Of a DNA stretch of 64,000 nt, positions 23,622-35,903 are shown one piece after another (within the stretch, counting starts at the first letter, position 1; every line of letters begins with the position of its first letter). The position numbers were made by a program, and so were the translations under genes. Source of the stretch: Amanita rubescens (taxonomy: Eukaryota; Basidiomycota; Agaricomycetes; Agaricales; Amanitaceae); contig WION01000023.1 of the NCBI GenBank assembly GCA_015039365.1, positions 124,001 to 188,000 of the forward strand. Reading direction: 5' to 3'. A model generated the notes under the pieces. The model did no database searches. It was given only the letters and a program-made list of their open reading frames with translations, and was not told where the DNA came from.

Positions 23622-25042
23622 ATAATTGGCTTGGTTTATCGACAAATGAGACTCTTCAGTTTCACCGAACGGTGGCCACAATGACGGGCGCAGGCTCATC
23701 TTGGGTGTCCGGTCACAAAAAGGGCATGAGGCGTCGCCATCTGGTCGAGCTCTGCTGTGCGGCGTCCTTGCCACCCCACCTGATGGCCTGCGAATCCCTA
23801 AGTTGTTAAGATATGCCAGTGATATGTTAGATCTGTTACAAAGTTACTCACCTTAATACTTGCTCCTCGTCTGCTTTAATGCTCCGGCTCGAGACTTCTC
23901 CTGTGGCAGAACATTCGGTTGGCCCACTTTCAACGGTAAGTGTGCAAACAGCAACAAACAGACTGACACTACTTGAGGTCACCGTCGCGCGAGCTGCCCT
24001 TTGTTTTCCTCCCCCACTTCCCTCCCTTCATCATCTAGTTCAATTCTCCCCATCGCCACAACGACCGCCTATCGCCTAAATCGATCATCAGGACTCGCCA
24101 AAGGATCAATAAGGGTCTCATTGACATGTTCAGTCAAAATGTACGCACGAAGTAACTTCCCTGCTCAACATTGCAAGCTTATCTCGTCAGCAGCGCATCC
24201 AGGATCCACAGCACTGGCCGTGTATGCTTCAAAATTGGTATGTCATAGGTCCTCCGAGTCAATATCAGCACTTAAAAGCGCGCATATAGTCAAGTTTGAT
24301 GGAGCGCGCGAAAAGTAGCGAGCGGCCGCCGGTGAACACCACGATCGCAAACGCTCCCGACAGGCCACGGACTTGGCAACATTTGAAGAGGTCATCGAAA
24401 TGACGACGATATCGACTCGCTTTTTCTTGAAGGACGTGCCATTGTGTTGTGGACTTGTAATGAATCGTTTATAACGCGTTGTAACTAGAAAATGGAATAG
24501 TAATAAATAAAATTTCATTGCAATGCTTTCTAATACGGATTGCGGAGCCAAAAAATTACCTGAGCACTCTATAGCATTGCAACGGCTTGGAATATGAGGT
24601 TGTATTGCAATGAATTACAATGTATCTACTTGTTGTAGGATTTTTGCACCCTCGTATTATCCCGCGCGCATTGCAGAACATTACATTGCCATTTCGGGTG
24701 TTACATCACATTATAAGAATCCCGCTCTTTTGTTGATGTAATATCAATAGATTCGGAGCCTGGCGCACGGCCAGCGCCCAAAGAACGAGAAGAGCCTTGA
24801 GTTGTTGAGTAGGAGAATCATCAAAGGAAAGGGACGAACATACTAGTATGAGCCACGATTGTGCACTTGATTCAAAGACTGCTGAGTGCAGGGGGAAGAG
24901 GGAGGAATGAAAGTAGTTGAATGTGTGTGGGATCCTGTTTGTTTCGCTTACATTCCATTCTCACGGCACAAACATAACTGCAAACTAGCAGTACTCTGGT
25001 CGGATCCACAATTCTTCGTTGCAGGCACCTCGTCTCCCTCAG
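23622..25042. other. Spacer of T with no supported gene
   Basis: Short ORFs on both strands (23553-23774, 24001-24318, 24243-24551) overlap each other and show no family resemblance. 24470-24720 contains ATTGCAATG/ATTACAATG repeats like those at 21350-21520. The end of this stretch is the 5' region of gene X. Confidence 0.5.
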
Positions 25043-25094
25043 ATGGTCCATCGTCAGGGAGATGAGAATAATCCTCCTCAGCCCCCCTTCGCTC

Positions 25095-27646
25095 GAGGTC
25101 TTTACTGTCCCCCCCCTATTCCGATCGGAGTCCGATCGGAGTCCTAGGAGTCCTATAGGAGTCACATCGGAATTTATTACAAATGAGATTACATTAACAT
25201 TACAAATTTTTTGACACTACATTTTTCAATCGGACTGGTATCGGATGAATAGGAAGCCTTCCGACGGACTCGAATAGGACATAGGACTCTAATAGGACTA
25301 TTCCTATAGGACTCCGCTTTTTAATGTAGTCTTTGTAGTCTCATTTGTAATACCACCATTTGCCAAGAGTACTGTGTGACCGTGGGAAATTTTGGAAAAA
25401 AATTGTGAAAAATGCAGAAAAATCATGTAATCAGATTAGTTTGTAAATGAACATGCCAAACAATGCCAAACTCAAGTTATTTGCAAAATACTGTTTTAAA
25501 CGCTTCATGTTGAAAAATTGAATGGCTGCCAAAAATCTGGAAAAATCCGGAAAAATCATGTGATCAGATTAGTGTGGAAATGGACATGCCAAACAATGCC
25601 AAACTCAAGATATTTGCAAAATACTGTTTTAAACACTTCATGTTGAAAATTTGAAAGGCTGCTAAAAATCTTGAAAAATCTGGAAAAATCATGTGATCAA
25701 GATGGTGCAAGAATCATGCTCCAGAACAGAGCCTTTGAAACCCAAGATATTTGTAATTAATTCTTCAGATATAATGGAGAGAAATTTGATAGGTTGCCAA
25801 AACATCTTGTGACTTTGTACAAGGGCCCCTGGTCACATTGATAAGACAAACCACTGGAGGTGTGGGGTCAGGGAAACTTCAAACATATTAGGTAAAACAA
25901 TAGAATATCATAGTCTTAGGTTTGAGGCAATTCTGGAACAGAGCATGGACAACAAAGTTATAGTATAACTACTAGTAAAGGTGAGACTGACTGATATTGG
26001 CCTATAGGGCACTGTACCTAACTTCAAATTACTAATAGTACTTGTGATTGGAGGTAGCTGATAATGATCATGATAGTAGGACACTCAGTGTGGCAGGGCA
26101 CAGGTGCCAGATAGTGTTGCCATTGTGATTGGAACTTTGGAAGTTGATACTAATTACATGATATCACTGAGCCACCATTCTGTTACTAATAGTATTGACT
26201 CCCACATTATGCATGCCTGATTAGTTTTGGAAGTGACAGACCCTCTTATGTATCTCTACTTACTCATCAAGTTATCTATCATTGTCCACACTTTGTTCAA
26301 TTTCTGTCTGAAACATCCAAAGACTCTATCCTACTATTGTATTAGCACTCATCATATCATCATTCTCTTAGTATTTGAGTTAACCATTGCTGAGTTAACT
26401 TTGCCACATGCTTCTAGTGTGGAAGCTTAGTACATCAACTAACACAGCAAACGTCTGATCATAGCCTTGTCTGATGTTGTCTGATGCTTAAGTGTCTCTC
26501 ACTGCTCAGATGGTTAGACAGTCAGACAAGTCAGACAACTTATGAAACACTGTCTGTCAGACAGTCAGATAATCAGTGTGTCAGCATCTGTCAGTGCCTA
26601 TTAGATAGTCAGACAACCAGATAATTAGTGCATTAACATCTGTCAGTGCCTGTCAGATAGTCAGTCAGACAGTCAGACAGACAGACAGACAGTCAGACAG
26701 ACAGACAGTCAGTCAGTCAGTCAGACAATTATTAATATGGTTCTAAAAACCACAACTCACTGTGTACCCGGCATCACCAAATAACCAAGAACTCATCTCC
26801 ACCTGCTTTCACCCCTTGACTTCAATACATACATAATCACAAATCCCTCATATTTACCTATGACAATTATAGGTGATTGGTGGTCATTGGTTGTTGCTGG
26901 CAACAAACATGTGGGATTGTGGAACTAAAACTAGATCATCACTTCAACACTCTGCACTGCACCCCCAGCAGCCACTGCCATGTGCATGTTGCCAATGTCC
27001 TTGACCTCAGCAGCCTCTACTCACCACTCAAGTCACATTACTGAAACTGACTTTCACCACTGCCAGCCCTTTCTAACTGATCACACATATGTACTACATT
27101 GATCATCACCAGCCAGACACACCCAAATTGTGTTGGGTTCAACTATGGCTTTGCAGGTGGTCACATGGAGTGGTGATACATTCTTTTACATTTACCTAGA
27201 ATTTGGCTCAGATTTGTGTCCTAATTCTTGCATGACCTTGTGTGCATTTTTCAAGATCACACTTGCATCTGAAAAGTATTTTGCAAATATGTCAAGTTTG
27301 CCATTGTTTGGTTTTATAATTCTTAGATAACCTGGATCACATGAATTTTCCGCATTTTTTCAGTATTTTTTTGAATTTATTCTGCAAGTTAAAGATGCCT
27401 AATACAAATAAACATAAATAAACAATGCCAAACATCATTCACTATTTTTAAGGATTTTGGATTTCTTTTGCAAGTTAAAGATGCCTAATATAAATAAACA
27501 TAAACAAACAATGCCAAACATGTTTCCTACCATTTTACATTTTTTTACATTTTATCAGAAAGTGATCAGAGTCCTATAGGAGTCCTATAGGAGTCATAGG
27601 AGTCTGTCGGAGTCTAATCGGACTGGGGGGGGAGTGTAAAGTACTG
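25095..27646. mobile_element. E3: non-autonomous hAT-like element in gene X exon
   Basis: The left end is GAGGTCTTTACTGTCCCCCC and the right end GGGGAGTGTAAAGTACTG. It is flanked by the 9-bp direct repeat CCTTCGCTC (25086-25094, 27647-27655). Subterminal blocks are CCGATCGGAGTCC and CCTATAGGAG. The left interior has three near-repeats of CCAAACTCAAGATATTTGC-type sequence (about 25465, 25600, 25740), mirrored in inverse on the right (27280-27540). A GTCAGACA-rich stretch lies at 26440-26730. No transposase is present. Length is 2552 bp. Confidence 0.88.
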
Positions 27647-28791
27647 CCTTCGCTCGTGGACATAGCGGCATCACTTCGTCCTTGAACCACCAACATCGTC
27701 ACACGGGGTCAGCAGGGGGTCTCGCCGAACATCTAAGAGGAGGATCCTATAATTTAGCGAGGCCTGTTATAACCTCAAGAACGCGTACCTTGGGTCCGCC
27801 GCTGGGTCCGTCACCCTCATGCACACCGAACATACGCCCACCGCCTTCCGAAGTCACTCGTTCTCAAACCCACACTCCTTCAAACTTCCCTGGAAACCAT
27901 TATAATGCGACTAATAATTCTGTAAATGAATTGAGGCAACAAGAAAAGTCAAAATCAGTCTATAACAACCCATACCTTATGAACGGGCAAACGCCTACCC
28001 AATTATTTCAGCCCGGCAATAATAACACCCCGAGTGTTGGAGTACCAGATGCACCGAGCGATGGTCGTGATTCAACTATACGACGTGACCTGTCTTCTCA
28101 ACGAGCGTGAGTTGAACCATCCCCTAGCTTATAAATGTGTTCGCTGACATTGTAAACCAGTTCTCATACTCCCATTAATACTCAGCACACGTCGCACACC
28201 TCTATCTTCAAAGGGCCGCCAGCTTCCGCCACATCCCAGCCAACGAATGCGCCTGATAGAGAACCTCATGATCAGGGACATGGCGATTCAAACAGACTTG
28301 GCAGTCGTGCTGCTGAAAAGTCGACAAATACAGAAACCACGGCCTCAGGACATTTCGATGACAACCAGGATCAGAATGTGCCCGTAAGTCACCACTGTGA
28401 GCACGTACCACTTGCAAATACTAATGTTCTCCACCAAATAACAAGGATGATGGTGACCCGTGCGACGAGCAGCTTGAGCAATATCAGATCCTTCTTAATC
28501 ATGAACGGGAGCTATTACTTGGTATGCCGCTGAATGATGATCCCACGGCTGAGACAAGCACGTGGGCCAAACGCCAACCAACAACGATTGGCATTCAACA
28601 AGTTCGGAGCCGCCAGTATCGCCCAAAAACACACGCTGAACGTCAGACCGAGAATATGAGACGAGAGCGCATTAAAGAGAATGCCGAGGCCTTACAAACG
28701 GAGGTCAAAGCTTTTCATAACCTGCGTGACAAGATGGTCAAAGACCTCACGTCAAAGTTCAGGAAGAAGGAAGCGTACATCCGCGTCTTGT

Positions 28792-28799
28792 TATGCTCA
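28792..28799. repeat. Target-site duplication of P1, left copy
   Basis: TATGCTCA, repeated at 31324-31331. Confidence 0.93.
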
Positions 28800-31323
28800 C
28801 ACCTGTTAAGCCGGCAAAGAACTGTTAATTAGCAGTGGACACAGGCCCTGTGTCCCTTGGTAATTAGCAAGGATGTTGGGCTTGCGGCTCACTTTCAATA
28901 AATCCCAATAATTATATAGGGAAATTTTGATGAAGTCCCTTTTCCCACAACTAAAGTTACCATTTTTGGAAGGTGGGGGATGTTTGTACATGTTATGAGA
29001 TGGGAATTGGATCAAAATAAAGGAACAAGGGGATAATTGCCATATTTGGTAAGATAGGCAGATTCCAAATAAGGAAAGCAAGTTAGGATGCCATTTTTGG
29101 AAGGTTGTGAGGGTGTTTGTACATATTTGTACATGTTATGGCACAAATTCCTTATTTGGAAATAGTTGCCAGATGTCAAATAAGGTGAAATGGGAAGCAA
29201 TGTGATCGTGGGAAAATATTTCCTAAAATGGAAAGTGATTACGTAATCTCAGGGTCAATGAAATGTGTAGCCTTGGTCAGTGGCTTTCTAAATGTGGTTG
29301 TATGACAGTGTTTGGTGCTGATTTCATTGAGATATTCACTAATTGATTTTCAGGGTCAAATTTCTAAAAAAGGAAATAGATAATGTAATGTGCGCTTTAG
29401 GATCCAGTGGCGCATTTCCAAAAATGGAAATAGCGCACTTCGGACTTGCCATTTTGGGACATATCTGCTCACTGTTGGTCATGATGAGCAGAAAGAAATT
29501 GCAATATCTCCCTTAATACTGAATGTTTTTGTGGCGCGTTTTTTGGAACATATTCCTTATATGTATATGCACCTATCCACTATGTTAGAATGTAAAAAAT
29601 GCAAGTGGTTTCTGTCAGAATGCAACATGTCTTGCTCACTGTTGACAACAGTGAGGAGCAACAAATGACAATATCTCCATCAATACTGGTTATTTCTCTG
29701 GCGCTTTTTTTGGTATGTCCCCATTAGGGATATAGGAAGGTGTTTGGCATGTCAGAATACAAATAGTACATACCAATCATGCCACAAATGAAATTGGTGT
29801 GCTCACTGTCTGCCATGATGAGCAGCCATATCTCCATCAATACTGGTTATTTCTCTGGCGCTTTTTTTGGTATGTCCCCATTAGGGATATAGGAAGGTGT
29901 TTGGCATGTCAGAATACAAATAGTACATACCAATCATGCCACAAATGAAATTGGTGTGCTCACTGTCTGCCATGATGAGCAGCCATATCTCCACCAAAAC
30001 AAGATCTTCCTGTGGCGCTTTTTTGGATTCTGATTCCTTATCATAACAGAGTGTCATTCAGGGTATCTGAAAGCAGATTACCCTGCTGATTAATGTGTAG
30101 TTTTCAGTTTCATGATAAAAGACTGAACATGATACAGAAAGAGTGCTGACAAGTTGACATGTCAGGATAAATGGGAGATTCCACTTGATCTTGCCTAGGG
30201 ATCCTCTGTTGTGACCCTCCCAATGTTTATCTTTGTTATGTGTGATCCCAAATCAAAAAAAGCGCCACAGAAAGATCTTGTTTTGGTGGAGATATGGCTG
30301 CTCATCATGGCAGACAGTGAGCACACCAATTTCATTTGTGGCATGATTGGTATGTACTATTTGTATTCTGACATGCCAAACACCTTCCTATATCCCTAAT
30401 GGGGACATACCAAAAAAAGCGCCAGAGAAATAACCAGTATTGATGGAGATATTGTCATTTGTTGCTCCTCACTGTTGTCAACAGTGAGCAAGACATGTTG
30501 CATTCTGACAGAAACCACTTGCATTTTTTACATTCTAACATAGTGGATAGGTGCATATACATATAAGGAATATGTTCCAAAAAACGCGCCACAAAAACAT
30601 TCAGTATTAAGGGAGATATTGCAATTTCTTTCTGCTCATCATGACCAACAGTGAGCAGATATGTCCCAAAATGGCAAGTCCGAAGTGCGCTATTTCCATT
30701 TTTGGAAATGCGCCACTGGATCCTAAAGCGCACATTACATTATCTATTTCCTTTTTTAGAAATTTGACCCTGAAAATCAATTAGTGAATATCTCAATGAA
30801 ATCAGCACCAAACACTGTCATACAACCACATTTAGAAAGCCACTGACCAAGGCTACACATTTCATTGACCCTGAGATTACGTAATCACTTTCCATTTTAG
30901 GAAATATTTTCCCACGATCACATTGCTTCCCATTTCACCTTATTTGACATCTGGCAACTATTTCCAAATAAGGAATTTGTGCCATAACATGTACAAATAT
31001 GTACAAACACCCTCACAACCTTCCAAAAATGGCATCCTAACTTGCTTTCCTTATTTGGAATCTGCCTATCTTACCAAATATGGCAATTATCCCCTTGTTC
31101 CTTTATTTTGATCCAATTCCCATCTCATAACATGTACAAACATCCCCCACCTTCCAAAAATGGTAACTTTAGTTGTGGGAAAAGGGACTTCATCAAAATT
31201 TCCCTATATAATTATTGGGATTTATTGAAAGTGAGCCGCAAGCCCAACATCCTTGCTAATTACCAAGGGACACAGGGCCTGTGTCCACTGCTAATTAACA
31301 GTTCTTTGCCGGCTTAACAGGTG
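28800..31323. mobile_element. P1: intact 2.5-kb palindromic (foldback) element
   Basis: It begins CACCTGTTAAGCCGGCAAAG and ends with the exact reverse complement. The two arms (about 28800-30035 and 30255-31323) are near-perfect inverted copies around a spacer of about 220 bp. The left arm is longer because a block of about 153 bp (near 29669-29975) is duplicated. It is flanked by the 8-bp repeat TATGCTCA. ORFs of 62-92 codons appear in pairs, one per arm, and are not convincing genes. Its terminus resembles that of T, so the KDZ transposase probably mobilises it. Transcripts crossing it would form long double-stranded RNA. Confidence 0.93.
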
Positions 31324-31353
31324 TATGCTCATCATCAACGTTGAAAACTACGC

Positions 31354-31725
31354 TGAAACACTGCAGAGTGCTCTGGGTTGTACCCAGCACTGCAGGTGCC
31401 ATGCACAATAGTGCACAGACTTAAGCTAAGGCTGATCTGAGGGGAAGGGGACTCCGATTCTCGTTCGTAGCTATTGTATGCGACTACATGTGACATGTAC
31501 TTATAGTAACTACCATGCGCTTACCATGCGCTTGTGGTCCGACATAATCCGACATATTCCCGTGCATCCGACATACTCCGACGGATTCCCGCGCGTCGGA
31601 TCGAAGCGGATCGAAAGCGGACGGAAGCGGACAGAAAGCAGATTGAAGGAGGATCAATGGCGGACATCTTCAGAATGCTTTGGAGCATGCTGCACACTGT
31701 AACAGGATTCCATCCGTTACAACGC
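31354..31725. mobile_element. Unclassified insertion of about 370 bp in gene X
   Basis: Gene X coding sequence stops matching after SSTLKTT (31352) and resumes at RKPNLKNA (31725). The possible flanking octamers AACTACGC (31346) and TACAACGC (31718) agree at 6 of 8 positions. The ends show a weak inverted resemblance (CTGAAACACTGCAG versus CTGTTACAGTGTGCAG). The interior has a hairpin (CTGGGT/ACCCAG near 31376) and CCGACAT and GCGGA repeats. Exact borders are uncertain. Confidence 0.5.
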
Positions 31726-31751
31726 GTAAACCTAATCTCAAGAATGCGATA

Positions 31752-34232
31752 CAGTACAATCGCTCATAATGCATGCGCTCATATTACATAATTCTCATAA
31801 TGCATCGGATTTTCCCGGGAACCACGTTGGTCCATGCCAATTTTTGCATATTGCATAATGCATTGGCTAGCGTCGGACTTTATGCATTATGAACTAGTGT
31901 AGATTAGTCCAGGGATGGTACGAGTTGAATGATATTCTACTATTTTCACTTTATGCCTGCAGAGAGGCAACGGAAACCTCGCCCTCGGCCAGCTCCCAAA
32001 CCTTATAAACCTCAAAAACGAGCTGACAAAAAACTGCCAAAAACTTCTGCCGTAAATCTCAAGCCAAAGCGTCGGAACAATCTCACCCTCCATGACTGGC
32101 TTACGGTATTTGCATACATTGACAAGCACCCGAATGAGCCACAAGAGGCAGTTGTCAATCATTTCCGAACCCAGGTGGATGGTGCCTTGTTCTTTGATCA
32201 GTCAACCTTATCACGGAAAATCAAGCAAAGGCCAGAATTGGAAGCACGCGTCAAAGAGTCTGTGAACGCGTTGTCATCGAAGCGGCCTCGTGTTGTCACA
32301 CGGCCTGATGTGGAGAGGGCACTTCTTGTTTGGCAGCATCACATGGAGGGGAAAGGAGAGACGGTTACTGGGCCGATGCTCATCGCTAAGCGTCAGGTAT
32401 ACGAGGGGATCCTTAATGTCCCTGAAATTGAAAGATTGAATGGTAATGCATGGGTGGCTTCATTCTGCAAAGCCCATGGGATTAAAGAGCATAGACGTCA
32501 TGGAGAAGCTGGATCTGTGGATCTGGCTGCAGTAAAAGCAGAGCGCGAGCGTATCAAAAAGGTTCTGTTAAGTTTTGAGCCTAGAGATAGGTTCAATTTT
32601 GACGAAACTGGTTTATTTGCATTGTAAGTATAATATTATGTGTCACATCTAGTAATGGCAACTGATGGTGATCAAGTGCACCACCCGATCGTGGCCTTTC
32701 AACGAAACAAATGAGCGGGAAGAAGGCTGACAAATTCCGTATTACTCTCGGCTTTGGCTGTAATGCCGATGGCAGTGAGAAACTGCCGATCTTATTCATT
32801 GGCAAGTATATGGTCCCGCGTTGCTTTCAAAAAAAGGCACCAAGGGACTGGGGCTTCGATTACCATTCAAATAAATCTGCTTGGATGACGAAAACAATCT
32901 TTCATCAGTACGTGATTCATTACTCTATCCCAATAATGCTAACATATTTATTAAGGTGGCTCAAGAACCTTGATTTGCGAATGGGCAGAGAGAAACGTCA
33001 CATATGCCTTTTAATTGACAATTTTGCCGGTCATTCTGTACCCTACAAGCCAAAAAACATCCATCTCGAGTTCTTTGCACCAAATTTGACCGCGTTTGTC
33101 CAGCCATGTGACGCAGGAATCATCCGTTGCTTCAAAGCATACTACCGACGTGCTTTTTGCTATCGTGCAATTGAAATGGATGATGCTGGAAGTGAAAATA
33201 TATACAAAATTGATCTTCTCGAAGCAATGCTGATGGCCGATGACGCCTGGGACAATGTTGATCAATTGACAATAAAACATTGCTGGGAACATACCGAGAT
33301 ACAGCCGATACCCGTTTCTCCCGCCCCAGGCCCAAACCCATCTGGATCATCCCCATCTGTCTTAACGGCAAGTCCTCACAATACTCAAGTCATGCTTGCG
33401 GACAAAAGTGCTTGGGATATCCTGCGCAAATTTGCTGTATCCGAGAACATGCGATTGCCAGAAGTGGAAGAGCAGCTTCGGGCTTGTCTTGGCAGCCGCT
33501 ATGTATTTGCAAAGTGGAAAATTGCCTTTGACGCTATCTTTGATGCTGAAAACGATCAGATGAAGGCCTTGGATGCGATTAATCAGCTTGCATGCGCATC
33601 GATCACTCAATCTCCGAGCACTGTGACTCACCCTGGTTACCAAAATCCTCCACAAGCCAGCCCCCAACCTGCTCCGCAAGTAAAAGAGCTTGAAAGCGAT
33701 CTAATCAAGGCTGTTGAATCATTAAAACGACGGAAGCGGATCTTTGGCACGGCTTTGACCTTGGAAGAGTTGTTGAACCCGGTGGAAGAGCGTGAGATTG
33801 GAGAAAATCCATATCATATTGAGGGTGGCGATCAAGAGATTGTAGAAGTTGCCTTACACGAGTTAAGGGTGGAAAAAGGTGAGATCATTGAGGTTGACGA
33901 GGAATCTGAAGACGAAGACTCGAGGGTGAAGATGGAAGATATCATCCAAGATTTTGAGAGGGTGGAGCGCTGGTGCATCAAATTCGGGACATCAAAGGCA
34001 TCTATTGACCTCTCCCAATGTCTGCGCAGCTTCAGGATTGATTTGCGAAGCCTTCAGGCGCAGAGCGCAAGGCAGCGTACACTGGAGGAGTTCTATTCCG
34101 TGGGCGCGGCGTAGGTACCCGATATGGGAATGTCACAGTCACACGTGTCACACATATATGGTATTGCATATATCTAATAATGCATCGGAAATGCTCTGGA
34201 ACCGGCGTTATGCATTATGAGCGATTGTACTG
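31752..34232 (+). mobile_element. Pogo-like Tc1/mariner transposon
   Basis: The inverted ends are CAGTACAATCGCTCATAATGC at both sides, flanked by TA (31750-31751 and 34233-34234), the classical Tc1/mariner target. It is 2481 bp long and encodes one transposase. It is inserted in gene X: host codons for RKPNLKNA and ILHKKAIE join across the excised element. Confidence 0.92.
31953..34114 (+). CDS. Pogo/Tigger-family DDE transposase
   Basis: Three exons: 31953-32623, 32677-32907 and 32956-34114. Introns are 53 and 48 nt, and the frames join as GLFAFAPPDRGLS and IFHQWLKNL. The first Met of a basic stretch (MPAERQRKPRPRP) is taken as the start; an upstream Met at 31929 is possible. The N-terminal half has helix-turn-helix/CENP-B-like DNA-binding segments (LTLHDWLTVFAYIDKH, QSTLSRKI and GNAWVASFCKAHGI). 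The DDE core shows FNFDETGLF (first Asp), CLLIDNFAGH (second Asp) and APNLTAFVQPCDAGIIRCFK (third acidic residue). The C-terminal region is acidic. No stop or frameshift was seen, so it may be functional. Confidence 0.85.
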
Positions 34233-35694
34233 TACTTCACAAGAAAGCAATAGAACTCAATGAAGGTTTGTCGTTCTACAATCTCCTGTTTCTATTGCCT
34301 CACTCAGGAACTACGCATAGGCCGGGAAGAAGGAAACCGATTGAAGCTGGTCGAAGTTCAAAAGATGATCGACATCGAGAAGATAACGCAGGAAATGACG
34401 GAGCAGGACAAGAACGACCTTTTGCAGGAGCTAGAAGATCACCGCGAGCTCAAGCACAAAGGCGCAAGGGCATCAAACTTATCTACTGCGCAAGATATGC
34501 GGTTCACTATGCAACGCCTGTCGCAGGAGGTATGTCTATAGTATTCTTCCATTTCTTTGATTTAACTGACGGACATTAGGCCGATAATCTTGCTTCTCGG
34601 ACCGGCGCGCATGCTTTTGTGTTCGTTACCAGAGGCCATGTGCAGGACTTGGGCGTGCCAGGCTGGATAGCAACGGAGAATACTGAGTCCTTTTTCTCCG
34701 ACGTTCTCAAGACCGAGGCATGGACCGTGCTGCGGAAATTCGAACATTGGGCATGCTCGTATGACAAACGTATGCCGACTGCCATTTTTACTCGTTATTT
34801 TTGCTTTCTAACAATAAAATTTAGAAGGAAAGAAGGCAGATTCATGGCAAGGCTTGCGTACGCAATGCAGTAACTATATTCTCGGTGGCTTAAGTAAGCA
34901 TTCGTTCGTTATCAATTTTCTTGCTTTCTTACAGGAAATTAGAATATATAACCAACATGGACAACATATGCATGAACTACGTCAACTATGAAAAGTCAAT
35001 TATCCTGAAGTACCATGTCAAGCTCATTGGTTGGCCAGATGACGTCAAATTCACTAATCCTGCAAGTCTTACAAGTGTCAAAGACTTACGGAAACTCCGA
35101 CAGGCACTCAGAACACAGGCTTGTCGTTGGGTGAAGCCCCCCGACTGTGACATCAAGTATCTCCGGGAATCAATCGATGCGCAAGAAGCAGCCGGTGAAT
35201 CTGTTGGTCAGAAACGTAAGCGACGAAGTGACAAAGGGAAACCGAGGAAGAAGGCAGCTCTCAATCCTCCCGATGAGGAAGAGGGTGACGAGGATGGCGA
35301 GGATGGAGACGGGGATGATTACGAGACCGAGGATAACGAGGACAACCTGTCACCCGGTCCGTCATCTTCGCGAAGACAAACTCGTTCGAAGGCCGCCGGC
35401 CGCCGTCGTGGTCCAGCATCCAAAAGTAGGAAAGTGGCCATCAATGAGGACGAAGACGACGAGGATGAGGACAATGAGCTGTTGGGTTCTTCGGCCGCTG
35501 CGGCATCAAGTAGATCGAGAAGGTGCACTCGATCCGCTAAGGCTGGTAAGGCTCGACGTAAGTTCAAAAGCAAGGATGTCATTTGTTCAGATGAGGACAT
35601 GGACAATGAGGCAGTCTAATGCCTCTCATATACCATAGTACACTATCTATGTCACTCGCACATAATATACAGTTAGCCCGTTTTCAAATGTCTG

Positions 35695-35903
35695 ACGTGG
35701 CAGCGGCAGAGGTGCCAGAAAGGTGTTTTACGTAAGCTATCACGTGGGTATAGACTGATCTAGGCAGGGACAAGTGAAAAAACGATTTTTTTTAACGGCA
35801 AATATTGAAAGTGAGAGACAAAGCGAAGAACACTGCTAACTAACAATGGTGACTCAATGAGTCACCACTGCTAATTTGCAAGATTTTGCCGGCTGAACAG
35901 GTG
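35695..35903 (-). repeat. Right terminal inverted repeat of T
   Basis: Reverse complement of 11328-11536 with about six differences. It contains the same hairpin (35848-35866). Confidence 0.92.

Larger units (their letters stand above)
25043..35619 (+). pseudogene. Gene X: transposon-associated basidiomycete family, broken by four insertions
   Basis: Coding pieces are 25043-25094, 27656-28799, 31332-31353, 31726-31749 and 34235-35619. Across E3 the frame rejoins after removing the element and one repeat copy (PPQPPFAR, then GHSGITSS). Across P1 the frame is cut between KKEAYIRVLLCS and SSTLKTT. RKPNLKNA then continues across the pogo element to ILHKKAIELNE. After introns follow LRIGREEGNRLKLVEVQKM, QDKNDLLQELEDHRELK, TGAHAFVFVTRGHVQDLG, FEHWACSYDK, YHVKLIGWPDDVKF and LRKLRQALRTQACRWV. 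The C-terminus is basic then acidic (KRKRRS, EDEDDEDEDNE). I have seen this combination in multi-copy mushroom genes but know no function. The end lies 75 bp from the right TIR of T. Confidence 0.75.
11328..35903. mobile_element. T: 24.6-kb multigene KDZ transposon
   Basis: It is bounded by inverted repeats starting CACCTGTTCAGCCGGCAAAA: 11328-11536 forward and 35903-35695 reversed, 209 bp each with about six differences. It is flanked by the 8-bp direct repeat CATTTTGG. The two flanks join to reconstitute a P element of about 2.53 kb, like the intact 2524-bp copy inside T. Inside lie an apparently complete KDZ transposase (-), an RNase H1-N-like protein (-), a membrane-protein ORF (+) and gene X (+); the transposase and gene X both end just inside a terminus and point outward. 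Removing the nested insertions (E2, E3, P1, the small insert and pogo, about 10.8 kb) gives an original length of about 13.7 kb. Confidence 0.9.

Noticed and set aside
17933..25042. TET/JBP dioxygenase as cargo of T
   Set aside because: Looked for because KDZ elements often carry one; no His-x-Asp...His...Arg pattern in a suitable ORF was seen.
28806..31317. Paired 62-92-codon ORFs in the P arms
   Set aside because: They are mirror copies in the two arms and overlap in several frames; composition is not protein-like.
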